Source: TMED14 sp041192685
GTDB taxonomy: Bacteria; Bacteroidota; Bacteroidia; Flavobacteriales; Schleiferiaceae
Reading direction: 5' to 3'
Assembly: GCA_041192685.1 (NCBI GenBank)
Contig: JBEEMM010000071.1
Location: 1-7,299 of the forward strand
Length of the DNA stretch: 7,299 bases
Shown piece by piece: positions 1 through 6,495 of the stretch. The translations under genes were made by a program, and so were the position numbers. The notes beneath the pieces were generated by a model that saw only the letters and a program-made list of their open reading frames with translations, had not been told where the DNA came from and ran no database searches. The number at the start of each line of letters is the position of its first letter. Within the stretch, counting starts at the first letter, position 1.

Positions 1-1334
1 ATGATGGGGTCAAGCAAACCGGTGGGGCGAATCAGCTGCTCCACCACGACTCCCTCGGAGCGCTGCAGTTCGTAGTCCGCAGGAGTAGCCGAAACATAGA
101 TGGTTTGGTTTTGCAGCTGCTCAAATTCCGCAAACATGAGCGGCCTGTTGTCCATAGCGGCGGGAAGTCGGAATCCGTATTCGACCAAATTTTCTTTGCG
201 GCTCCGGTCGCCTCCATACATAGCCTTTACCTGCGGCAGGGTGACATGGCTTTCGTCGACGATGACCAAAAAATCCTCTGAAAAGTAGTCGAGCAGGCAG
301 AACGGACGTGTGCCTGGTTCGCGTCCGTCGAGGTAGCGCGAGTAGTTCTCGATCCCAGAACAGTACCCCAATTCCCGAATCATTTCGAGGTCAAAGACGG
401 TTCGTTCCTCGAGTCGTTTTGCCTCGAGGTGGCGACCCATTTGGGTAAAATGCGCGATTTGCGCTCCGAGATCCAGCTCAATACTCTTTATTGCGGAGTT
501 GAGCATGTCGGGAGTGGTTACAAACAAGTTGGCCGGGAAGATGCGAAGGTGTTCCATTGCGCCCTGCCGTTCGTTCGCGACCGGATCCCACTGCTCGATG
601 CGTTCGATTTCGTCGCCCCAAAATAGGATGCGGTAGAATATGTCGCCGTAGGCCGGGAACACGTCTACGGTGTCGCCCTTGACCCTAAAGTTGCCGCGCT
701 TGAATTCCCCTTCGGTTCGGCTGTAAAGAGCCTGCACTAGGGAGTGCAAAAACTTTTGACGGCTAATTTTTTGCCCGGAACTAATCTGAACCTGCTGGCT
801 TTTGAAGGCTTCGGGGTTCCCCATGCCATAGAGGCAGCTTACGGAGGCAACGACCAGCACATCACGCCGTCCGCTTAAAAGGGATGAGGTGGTCGAGAGC
901 CTGAGCTTTTCGATTTCTTCGTTGATGCTAAGGTCTTTCTCGATGTAGGTGCCCGAACTCGGCATGTAGGCTTCGGGCTGGTAGTAGTCGTAGTAGCTGA
1001 CGAAGTACTCTACGGCGTTGTCCGGAAAAAACGACTTAAATTCCTGGTATAGTTGGGCCGCTAAGGTTTTATTGTGCGAAAGCACCAGGGTGGGGCGCTG
1101 CACGCGTTCTACCACGTTGGCCACACTAAAGGTCTTTCCTGACCCGGTAACTCCCAGAAGCGTTTGGTTTCGCTCTCCTTCGAGTACTCCACGCGTTAGC
1201 GCATCGATGGCCTTGGGCTGGTCGCCCGTGGGTTTGAAGGTGCTTTGAAGCCGAAATCCACCGTCTGACCCGTTGACAACCAATCCGGTTGTGCTAAGGA
1301 TCTTGCCGCCGTGGTTTTGAGGACGGCCTTCCAT
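1..1334 (-). CDS. uvrB: UvrABC excinuclease subunit B (UvrB), partial; C-terminal part lies beyond the left edge
   Basis: UvrB is the damage-verifying helicase-like subunit of nucleotide excision repair. It is loaded by UvrA and then recruits UvrC for incision. I translated 444 codons with no stop from ATG 1332-1334 to the window edge. Visible motifs are the Walker A GVTGSGKT (residues 61-68), the aromatic DNA-clamping beta-hairpin YYDYYQPEAYMP (114-125), the Walker B/DEAD-like VIVDESHVT (357-365), ELGYCSGIENYSR (321-333), MYGGDRSRKENLVEYGFRLP (372-391) and YVSATP (413-418). It ends at RPTGLLDPI. The family is usually about 670 residues, so helicase motifs IV-VI and the C-terminal UvrC-binding UVR motif are missing here. 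All motifs sit 22 residues later than in E. coli UvrB because of an N-terminal extension. ATG 1334 is the only ATG before residue 124 and lies 3 bases after the DUF349 stop codon, which supports this start and translational coupling. TTG at 1281-1283 is the main alternative. Identity is very secure. Confidence 0.97.
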   Translation of the reverse strand, partial: MEGRPQNHGGKILSTTGLVVNGSDGGFRLQSTFKPTGDQPKAIDALTRGVLEGERNQTLLGVTGSGKTFSVANVVERVQRPTLVLSHNKTLAAQLYQEFKSFFPDNAVEYFVSYYDYYQPEAYMPSSGTYIEKDLSINEEIEKLRLSTTSSLLSGRRDVLVVASVSCLYGMGNPEAFKSQQVQISSGQKISRQKFLHSLVQALYSRTEGEFKRGNFRVKGDTVDVFPAYGDIFYRILFWGDEIERIEQWDPVANERQGAMEHLRIFPANLFVTTPDMLNSAIKSIELDLGAQIAHFTQMGRHLEAKRLEERTVFDLEMIRELGYCSGIENYSRYLDGREPGTRPFCLLDYFSEDFLVIVDESHVTLPQVKAMYGGDRSRKENLVEYGFRLPAAMDNRPLMFAEFEQLQNQTIYVSATPADYELQRSEGVVVEQLIRPTGLLDPI

Positions 1335-1337
1335 CGT

Positions 1338-3269
1338 TTATGCTTTGGCGCGGTCCTCTCCGCTCTCGGGGGCTAAGCTGCTGGCGGTTTTGGCGCGCTC
1401 CGCTTTTTGATACTCCGCAAAGGCTTTCTCGGCAACCTCAAGTTCTTTGCGAGCTTGTTCCACCTTGTTCAAGGCGTCCTGCACGATGGGACTGTCGGGC
1501 TTGGCGTACTGAAAAAAGCCCATGTTATTCTCCATTTGCGCAAACTTGCGTCGAGCCAACTCAAGAGCCTGGCGGGCCGATTGCATGCCCTGAGCCTGGC
1601 GGTAGGCTACCTGCTTCACGGCTCGTTCCTCGCCATGGGCACCCCGCAAACTATCAAAAAATACGTTTCCTGCAGCGCGGAATCGAGCCCAAAGTTCGTC
1701 GGTGGCCTTTTTGGGCGCGAAACCGGAGTCCTTCCACTCCTGCTGAAGCTGCTTCATTTCTTTTGAAGCCTCAGCAAAGTCCGTTCGCTGTGCGAGTGCT
1801 TCTGCCTTCAAGACAATTTGCATCTTCACGTCCAGGGCATTCTTAAGCAGCTTTTTGCGGTCGCGGTAGAAGGTGCTGCGCTCCTTGTAGGCCCAGCGAT
1901 CAACGGCCTTAAACCGGTTCCACAGCTCGTCGCTGGGTCCGCCAAAGGTTCGACCAATCTTGCCCAACTCAGTGCGAAGCTCATTGAGTTTTTCGGTGAC
2001 CTGCTCCCAGGCTTTATGGCTGGTTGGCAGGGTTTCCCGCAGCGCTTCGGCCTCGGCAATTTTTGCAATTTTGGCCTCGAGCCTCTGCCCATTCTGGGCT
2101 TTCTGCTCGTCGAACTTAATGCGACGCTTCTCATGCAGTACCGCAGAGGCAGCCTTGAATTCTTCCCAAAGCGGCTCCTTTTGGTCCAGGGAGACGGGCC
2201 CAATTTCCTTCCAAGCCGTATGAATGTGCTGTAGTTCTAGCCCCACGCTGGCGGACCAATTCTTGGTAGAAAGCTCCTGAATTGCGCGAATCAGCATCTC
2301 CTTGGCCTCCTTGTTGACTTTATAGTCCATCTCGCGGAGCTCCTGGCTCAAGCGGAGGTTGTCGTAGAATCGGTCCACCAAGAAGCGGAAGGTCGCATTC
2401 AGGTCGCGAGCGTCCTCTGCCGGTACCGGACCAACGTCCTTCCAGCGATCAAAAATCGATTTGAACTTAGTATAGGTATTGCGGTCGGGCAGGTCTTCGT
2501 TGCCAGAGAGCGCCTTGAGCTCACTGACAATCGCTTTTTTGAGGTCCAGGTTGACCGTCAGGGCAAGTGTTTGCTCCGACCTCCAAGCGGTCCGACGCTT
2601 TTTGAATTCGTTGAAGGTCTCAAAAAAGGATTCGCGAATTTTTTGCTCAAACCTAAAGTCCATAGCCACTCCGCCTTCGGCCACGAATTTATCCAGCGCA
2701 TTTTGGCGCACTTCGTCAAGGCGCGGGAGTAGGGTATTGCGAAGGGCCAGCATGGGCAGCCGTGCCTCGGCAATGGGCACTTCACGCAGAACTCGCGCGG
2801 CCTCCGCCACAAGGGCTTCGTCGCTGAGTTCGCTGTAGTCCGCCTGATGGTCTTCGTGGGCTTCGCGCTCTTCTTCGGTATGGCTGTCGGACTCCTCAAT
2901 AGCCATAGGTGCATCAAGTTCCACGGGCGCATCAAGTTCCACGGGCGCGTCAGGGGTCGCGGGCGCGTCAGCTGCAGAAAGGGTAACTTCTTCGGCCACA
3001 ATTTCAGCCTCTTCTGGTTCGGATTCTACCGACGGAACGTCCTGTACTGGGGCTTCGGCGGCGGGAGCATGCTCCAGTACCGTCAATTCTTCGGCCGGTT
3101 CTTCTAACTCGGTGGCTAAATCGACAGACTCAAGTTCGTTTGTAACCTCGGACTCAAGGGGCTCTGAGCCATTGGGCTCTAAAGCTTCCTCATTAGTCTT
3201 GAGTGTGTTAACTGCCTCTTGGGCCTCGGGCGTACTCCCTTCGAGGGGATTTTGGGTATCTTCCACCAT
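1338..3269 (-). CDS. DUF349 domain-containing helical-repeat protein with acidic N-terminal region
   Basis: This 643-residue protein has no established biochemical function; Bacteroidota commonly carry a DUF349 protein of about this size. Residues 1-150 are rich in Glu, Asp, Ala and Pro, probably disordered, with four six-residue units of the DAPVEL type at 101-124. From about 150 the protein is helical and charged. It holds at least four repeat units, each with a W/L-K-x-x-G signature: WKDVGPVP (276-283), WKEIGPVS (353-360), LGKIGRTFGGPSDELWNRF (435-453) and WKDSGFAPKKATDELWARF (512-530). The tail has ENNMGFFQ (580-587), which I associate with Bacteroidota members, followed by a coiled-coil-like helix (about 595-627). 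I see no signal peptide or membrane segment, so it is probably cytoplasmic. It starts 30 bases after aroE and ends 3 bases before uvrB. The uvrB link may only be shared transcription. The family assignment is firm, the role unknown. Confidence 0.92.
   Translation of the reverse strand: MVEDTQNPLEGSTPEAQEAVNTLKTNEEALEPNGSEPLESEVTNELESVDLATELEEPAEELTVLEHAPAAEAPVQDVPSVESEPEEAEIVAEEVTLSAADAPATPDAPVELDAPVELDAPMAIEESDSHTEEEREAHEDHQADYSELSDEALVAEAARVLREVPIAEARLPMLALRNTLLPRLDEVRQNALDKFVAEGGVAMDFRFEQKIRESFFETFNEFKKRRTAWRSEQTLALTVNLDLKKAIVSELKALSGNEDLPDRNTYTKFKSIFDRWKDVGPVPAEDARDLNATFRFLVDRFYDNLRLSQELREMDYKVNKEAKEMLIRAIQELSTKNWSASVGLELQHIHTAWKEIGPVSLDQKEPLWEEFKAASAVLHEKRRIKFDEQKAQNGQRLEAKIAKIAEAEALRETLPTSHKAWEQVTEKLNELRTELGKIGRTFGGPSDELWNRFKAVDRWAYKERSTFYRDRKKLLKNALDVKMQIVLKAEALAQRTDFAEASKEMKQLQQEWKDSGFAPKKATDELWARFRAAGNVFFDSLRGAHGEERAVKQVAYRQAQGMQSARQALELARRKFAQMENNMGFFQYAKPDSPIVQDALNKVEQARKELEVAEKAFAEYQKAERAKTASSLAPESGEDRAKA
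2911..2982 (-). repeat. In-gene 18-bp tandem repeat encoding hexapeptide units
   Basis: Within the acidic head of the DUF349 gene the 18-base unit gcatcaagttccacgggc (plus strand) occurs twice perfectly at 2911-2928 and 2929-2946. Degenerate units follow in register at 2947-2964 and 2965-2982. The period is six codons, so copy-number change would keep the frame. The encoded units read approximately DAPATP, DAPVEL, DAPVEL, DAPMAI. Perfect identity of the two central copies suggests recent duplication or slippage. Confidence 0.85.
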
Positions 3270-3299
3270 GGTGTATGGCTTAATGGGTTGAAATGGGCC

Positions 3300-4076
3300 T
3301 CAAAAGTCGGCTATACCGAGCATACTCGACCAATAATCCCAAGCTTTTTTTGCCTGCATCTCCAACATTGGCATTCCATTGAGCACTTGGGCCCCTGCCT
3401 GGGCAGCCTGAACCTCAAAAAGACTGGGTTTGTCGCCATAAACAGCGTCCATAGCCCATCCGCCCTGAAGCTTGGGCCAAACAACCTCAGGAGCAAGCCC
3501 AGACTGATTGCCATGACCCAACGAGGTTGCATTTACTACCAAATCGGGCTGGGGGGCTTGAGCCGTGGCAGAAAAGGGCATTTGGTTTAAACCAAAAAAA
3601 TCGGATCGAGGCGTTCGAGCAAAAACAAGGACTTCAAAGCCGCGCTCCATCAAAGCATAGGCAATGGCCCTTGCCACTCCGCCGTTGCCTAGGAGCCAAA
3701 CTCGGTGGTGCTGAGGCTGGTAGTTGCCCCACGCGGACTGCCAGGCCAGCCAAAACCCGTCTGCGTCGGTATTGTGGCATTGCCATCCTGATTCGGTGCG
3801 GACCAGGCAATTGGTTGCGCCTACTGCTTGGGCCACTGGAGTCCGGTCCAAAACGGCATTCCATACGTCAATTTTGTGCGGAACAGTAGCGTTAAATCCG
3901 CTCCAGCCCTTGTCGCGGGCGACTTTGAGCCATTGCACCCAGTCAATCCCGGGCTCGACATCTAAAGTTTGGTAGGACCAATCCTTGCTCTGCGGGTGAC
4001 CGCTCCATAGCTTTTGATACAGTTCTGGTGAACGGGAGGTTCCCCCGTGAGCCTTAAGCAATCCAAACCGATGCAC
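3300..4076 (-). CDS. aroE: Shikimate dehydrogenase (NADP+), divergent
   Basis: AroE reduces 3-dehydroshikimate to shikimate with NADPH, the fourth step of the cytoplasmic route to chorismate. The 258 residues have the expected order of motifs. SRSP at 14-17 supplies the two shikimate-binding serines (Ser14, Ser16). GFNATVPHK (60-68) carries the catalytic Lys68. NTDADGF (102-108) carries the catalytic Asp104. The Rossmann loop LGNGGVARAI (129-138) and ARTPRS (153-158) form the NADP site. NATSLG (182-187), DAVY (210-213) and NGMPMLEMQA (233-242, with Gln241) complete the C-terminal domain. The start is GTG at 4074-4076. It gives the family-typical opening M-x-R-F-G-L, and nothing further upstream is possible because the DUF368 stop TAG lies in the same frame two codons earlier. 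Several positions are unusual: KAHGGTSRSP replaces the common G-x-P-x-x-H-S-x-S, NAT replaces NVT, and YGDKPSLF replaces Y-N-P-x-x-T. The core catalytic pair is intact, so I expect activity. A related dehydrogenase of the same fold (for example quinate/shikimate type) is the alternative. Confidence 0.9.
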   Translation of the reverse strand: MHRFGLLKAHGGTSRSPELYQKLWSGHPQSKDWSYQTLDVEPGIDWVQWLKVARDKGWSGFNATVPHKIDVWNAVLDRTPVAQAVGATNCLVRTESGWQCHNTDADGFWLAWQSAWGNYQPQHHRVWLLGNGGVARAIAYALMERGFEVLVFARTPRSDFFGLNQMPFSATAQAPQPDLVVNATSLGHGNQSGLAPEVVWPKLQGGWAMDAVYGDKPSLFEVQAAQAGAQVLNGMPMLEMQAKKAWDYWSSMLGIADF

Positions 4077-4079
4077 GGC

Positions 4080-4961
4080 CTATGATTTGGTGCGCCGAAT
4101 CTGGGCCCATCGGTCGAGTCCGAGCAGTAAAACAGCACCCAAAAGGGCGGCTGAAACTACTGCAAACCAGGCGATGCTTTGCCCGGTTTCGGCCTGCCAA
4201 ACCGAGGGAGAGACAGGAACTTCCCAGCCGCTTACAAGGCTTCTGAAGGGCCAAACCTTAATCAAGGAGCCGATGATGAATCCAGTCATTAGCGACACCG
4301 TCGCCTGCTCAAAGCGCAAAAAAAGCCAACGAAGCAGACGGCCGAAGGTGAGCAGTCCAATGAGGCAGCCCGAAATAAAAATTCCAACTATGCTTAGTTC
4401 GCGATCGTGCAGGGCGTTGAGAATTGGTTCGTAGGCTCCGAGCAGCACGAGGATGAAGGAACCTGAAATACCCGGTAAAATCATGGCGCAGATGGCCAAG
4501 AATCCGGCAAAAAAGGTAAAGATTGGAGTTAGCTCTGCGTGGCCCGCCGGCATGGACGACAGCAAAAGCCCAAGTACAACCCCAAGGACGAGCATGAACC
4601 AGGCTCCTTTGACGTCTCGAGCAAGCATTTTTAGGCTGGCAACGATGAGTCCGAAGAAAAAACTCCAGACCACCGTAGGGTGCTCGTCCAGGCCCCAAAG
4701 AACCAACTTCGAGAGGCTTATAATAGAGACTGCGATGCCCGCAAAAAGACTGAGAACAAACCAGCCGTCGAGAGCCTTCCATGCCCCCGCGACTCCCTCT
4801 TTGCGCAGGGCAATCCACATTGGTCCGCCCGCTGCGTGAATGGCGTCGAGCAATCGCTGATAGATTCCCGTGAGGTAGGCAATGGTTCCGCCCGAAACAC
4901 CGGGAACCACGTCGGCGGCGCCCATGGCGATGCCCTTGAGGAAGGTTATAATAAAATTCAT
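4080..4961 (-). CDS. DUF368 family membrane protein, probable undecaprenyl-phosphate translocase (PopT family)
   Basis: This 293-residue polytopic inner-membrane protein has the two hallmark half-repeats of DUF368. The first is GAADVVPGVSGGTIAYLTGIY (14-34) and the second is AMILPGISGSFILVLLGAYE (159-178), a duplicated P-G-x-S-G core consistent with an inverted-repeat transporter. Hydrophobic stretches lie roughly at 68-90, 95-112, 120-137, 145-163, 168-183, 190-210, 222-240 and 263-283. A basic tail (RWAQIRRTKS) probably faces the cytoplasm. DUF368 proteins were shown in recent work on Gram-positive and Gram-negative bacteria to recycle the lipid carrier undecaprenyl phosphate across the membrane (PopT, alongside the DedA-family UptA); function here is inferred from family. 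The ATG is 10 bases after the TPR gene, with a TAnnTTTG element in between. The TAG stop is followed by GCC and the aroE GTG in the same frame. Some Bacteroidota, as I recall, carry two adjacent DUF368 genes; only one is present here. Confidence 0.93.
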   Translation of the reverse strand: MNFIITFLKGIAMGAADVVPGVSGGTIAYLTGIYQRLLDAIHAAGGPMWIALRKEGVAGAWKALDGWFVLSLFAGIAVSIISLSKLVLWGLDEHPTVVWSFFFGLIVASLKMLARDVKGAWFMLVLGVVLGLLLSSMPAGHAELTPIFTFFAGFLAICAMILPGISGSFILVLLGAYEPILNALHDRELSIVGIFISGCLIGLLTFGRLLRWLFLRFEQATVSLMTGFIIGSLIKVWPFRSLVSGWEVPVSPSVWQAETGQSIAWFAVVSAALLGAVLLLGLDRWAQIRRTKS

Positions 4962-4966
4962 GGGGG

Positions 4967-4994
4967 CAAAGTTATTCCCTCGGGAGCAACCAAA
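4967..4994 (-). promoter_or_regulatory. Candidate internal Bacteroidota promoter for DUF368-aroE-DUF349-uvrB, overlapping the TPR stop codon
   Basis: On the minus strand TAACTTTG (plus 4967-4974) matches the Bacteroidota -7 consensus TAnnTTTG exactly and uses the TAA stop of the TPR gene as its first three bases. A TTTG (plus 4991-4994) lies 16 bases upstream as a -33 candidate, slightly closer than usual. Transcription would begin about 4959-4962, at the DUF368 ATG (4961), giving a leaderless or nearly leaderless mRNA. A chance match in a short gap is possible. Confidence 0.4.
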
Positions 4995-6363
4995 TTTGCG
5001 CGACCACGGGGTCAGTGCAAGCCAAGGGGTAGAATTCCATTAGCGCAAGGTGAAAGGGTTCGCCAAAGCGCAACCAGGAATGCTTAATACCTTCGATCGC
5101 TGGGGCAAGGTCTGCCGCCAGACTCCATAAGAAGCCAAAATAAATGGCCCACATTTCGGGGTCTTCGGCATAGCGCTGAACGCCGGCCTCGAGCACCGTG
5201 ATGGCAGAATCCACATGGCTCATTTCGACCAAAATTCCTGCGTATTCCTGAAGGCCACGGGGATTTTCTACCCGAAGTGCATGCAAAATAAGCTGCAGGC
5301 TCTTTGCTGCTTCGCGCTGGAGTCCGAGCTGGGTATAAAGATCGTGGGCCACCATGTGGTAGTCCGGATTATCGGGGTCTAGGGCAATGGCCTTTTGAGC
5401 ATTTTGAACTCCCTTGAGGGCGTTGCCTGCCTCTCCCTGCAAAACGGCAAGCTCAATCCAGGCCTCGTCGAGCTCTTCATCAAGCTCAATAGCTTCTTGA
5501 AAGATGCGGAGCGCCTCTGCGCTTCGGTCAAGTGACTGCAAACAGACCCCCTTTCGGTAAAGGGTGTAGCCATTAAGCTCGCTGTGCTCCATCGACTGGG
5601 AGTAGTAGTCCAGGGCCTCTGCATACTGCTCTTGGTCTTCGTTGAGGCGGCCAAGGTCAAACAGGGCCGCGCTGAACTTTTCGTCGATGGTTATGGCAAA
5701 GCCAAAACTCCGCCCTGCGGCCTCGAGCTGGCCTTGGCGAAACTGCGCTACGCCAAGGTGGTACCACCCGGTCTCGGAATAGGGGTAGTCGTTGAGGTAG
5801 TTTTCAAAAAAAGAAAGGGCCTTGTCGTCGCGGTTGGCCATGTCAAAATTGATGGCCAATAAGTAAAGCAAATGGGCATCCTCGGGCTCTTCCTGCAGCA
5901 TTGCCTTGAGAATTCTGATGGCGTGCAGAAACATGCCCGCTCCCGAATAAATAGAGGCCAGCGTACCTTGAATAGGGAAGGGGTCGTCGGAATTCTGAAT
6001 CGCCTTGCGCAGCGACTGAATCGCGTCTTGGGTTTTGCCCTGCCGCATCATGAGCATGCCGCGCGCCCACTCGATGTCGGGGTGGTTCGGGCTCAAGCCT
6101 TCGGCCCGCTGAATGGCCTCCTGGGCCTCCTCGAGTTGGGAGGATTGAACCAAGTAGCGCGCCATTTTTGCTGCAAATACCGTGGCGTAGGGGTGCTGGG
6201 CTCCGCCCATGTCAATGGCCTTGCGGGCACGCTGTAGTTGGCCTGTTTCGAGGTAGTAGTCGGTTATTTCTTCAAATTCCTCCACATCAAAAAACAGCAG
6301 GGAGTCGTCGCGCAGGGCTTGCTCAAAGCGTTCAATTAGGGGGTCAGAGTCGCTGTTGTTCAT
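4972..6363 (-). CDS. Tetratricopeptide repeat (TPR) protein, partner unknown
   Basis: The 463 residues are almost entirely TPR-type helical hairpins of about 34 residues, from about residue 27 to 410. Clear units include 95-128, 129-162, 164-197, 198-231, 232-264, 265-300 and 301-334, the last being AWIELAVLQGEAGNA followed by QKAIALDPDN with the canonical W-L-G-A-P spacing. Units at the two ends are more degenerate. The N-terminus has an acidic aromatic motif, LLFFDVEEFEEITDYYLETG (22-41), which I recognise from TPR proteins found beside DUF368 genes in Bacteroidota. The C-terminal cap contains HLALMEFYPLA (438-448). There is no signal peptide, lipobox or membrane helix, so it should be cytoplasmic and act as a protein-binding scaffold. 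ATG 6361-6363 is the first gene of the minus-strand operon and faces glmM across a divergent intergenic region. Its stop lies 10 bases before DUF368, suggesting a linked role, but no substrate or partner can be read from sequence. Confidence 0.93.
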   Translation of the reverse strand: MNNSDSDPLIERFEQALRDDSLLFFDVEEFEEITDYYLETGQLQRARKAIDMGGAQHPYATVFAAKMARYLVQSSQLEEAQEAIQRAEGLSPNHPDIEWARGMLMMRQGKTQDAIQSLRKAIQNSDDPFPIQGTLASIYSGAGMFLHAIRILKAMLQEEPEDAHLLYLLAINFDMANRDDKALSFFENYLNDYPYSETGWYHLGVAQFRQGQLEAAGRSFGFAITIDEKFSAALFDLGRLNEDQEQYAEALDYYSQSMEHSELNGYTLYRKGVCLQSLDRSAEALRIFQEAIELDEELDEAWIELAVLQGEAGNALKGVQNAQKAIALDPDNPDYHMVAHDLYTQLGLQREAAKSLQLILHALRVENPRGLQEYAGILVEMSHVDSAITVLEAGVQRYAEDPEMWAIYFGFLWSLAADLAPAIEGIKHSWLRFGEPFHLALMEFYPLACTDPVVAQIWLLPRE

Positions 6364-6372
6364 CAGGCATAG

Positions 6373-6390
6373 TAAACCTAAGCAATTTTA
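6373..6390 (-). promoter_or_regulatory. Weak candidate promoter for the TPR-led operon
   Basis: Reading the minus strand toward ATG 6363, TAAAATTG (plus 6383-6390) and TAGGTTTA (plus 6373-6380) each differ from TAnnTTTG at one defined base. No convincing TTTG lies at the expected -33 distance from either. An operon promoter must exist near here or upstream, but I cannot tell which of these, if any, is used. Confidence 0.2.
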
Positions 6391-6446
6391 GGGCGGATTT
6401 TGAGTCGATTTTTGCGCGTTGTTAACCGCGTTATTCACCGCATAGC

Positions 6447-6474
6447 ATTGCGGCCGGCCTGGGTTCTACCTTTG
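6447..6474 (+). promoter_or_regulatory. glmM: Probable glmM promoter (Bacteroidota type)
   Basis: TACCTTTG at 6467-6474 matches the -7 consensus TAnnTTTG exactly, and ATTG ending at 6450 offers a -33 TTG 16 bases upstream. Transcription would start near 6480, giving a leader of about 15 bases that is A-rich (cacaaaaacc) and lacks a Shine-Dalgarno sequence, as is usual in this phylum. The -7 box sits inside a short inverted repeat TACC-N5-GGTA (6467-6479). Confidence 0.6.
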
Positions 6475-6495
6475 CGGTAACACAAAAACCTCGCC

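Larger units (their letters stand above)
1..6363 (-). other. Probable five-gene operon: TPR - DUF368 - aroE - DUF349 - uvrB
   Basis: All five genes share the minus strand, with intergenic gaps of 10, 3, 30 and 3 bases and no terminator-like hairpin with a T-run between them. The TPR-DUF368-aroE-DUF349 order resembles a neighbourhood I recall from Flavobacteriia, which is from memory and not checked. Attachment of uvrB at the 3' end may be lineage-specific. An internal promoter before DUF368 is possible. Confidence 0.7.
6364..6495. promoter_or_regulatory. Divergent intergenic region between the TPR operon and glmM
   Basis: These 132 bases contain both outward promoters and no convincing ORF. 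Besides the two candidate promoters listed separately, there is a perfect 5-bp inverted repeat CCGCA-N6-TGCGG at 6438-6453 and an 8-bp palindrome GGCCGGCC at 6452-6459. An imperfect inverted repeat, CGCGTT-GTT-AACCGCG (one bulged base), lies at 6415-6430. TTGCGG occurs twice, at 6449 minus one (6448-6453 reads TTGCGG) and at 6472-6477. No terminator is expected because the genes diverge. Confidence 0.8.

Noticed and set aside
1340..2234. Long plus-strand open frames (up to 168 codons) opposite the DUF349 gene
   Set aside because: They are antisense shadows of a GC-rich, strongly coding minus-strand gene. Their translations are low-complexity, without recognisable domains or plausible starts.
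3551..3600. Homopolymer runs inside aroE (six G at about 3551-3556, seven A at 3594-3600) as possible phase-variation tracts
   Set aside because: They are short, lie in a housekeeping gene, and the frame is intact across both; there is no sign of a contingency locus.
4309..4961. Open frames of 100-170 codons on both strands overlapping the DUF368 gene
   Set aside because: The DUF368 protein has clear family motifs in its own frame; the others have no motif and basic, Arg/Ser/Pro-rich compositions typical of out-of-frame reading.
6431..6439. TTATTCACC resembling a DnaA box
   Set aside because: Only one near-match with a mismatch at the last base. There is no cluster, no AT-rich unwinding segment and no replication genes nearby.
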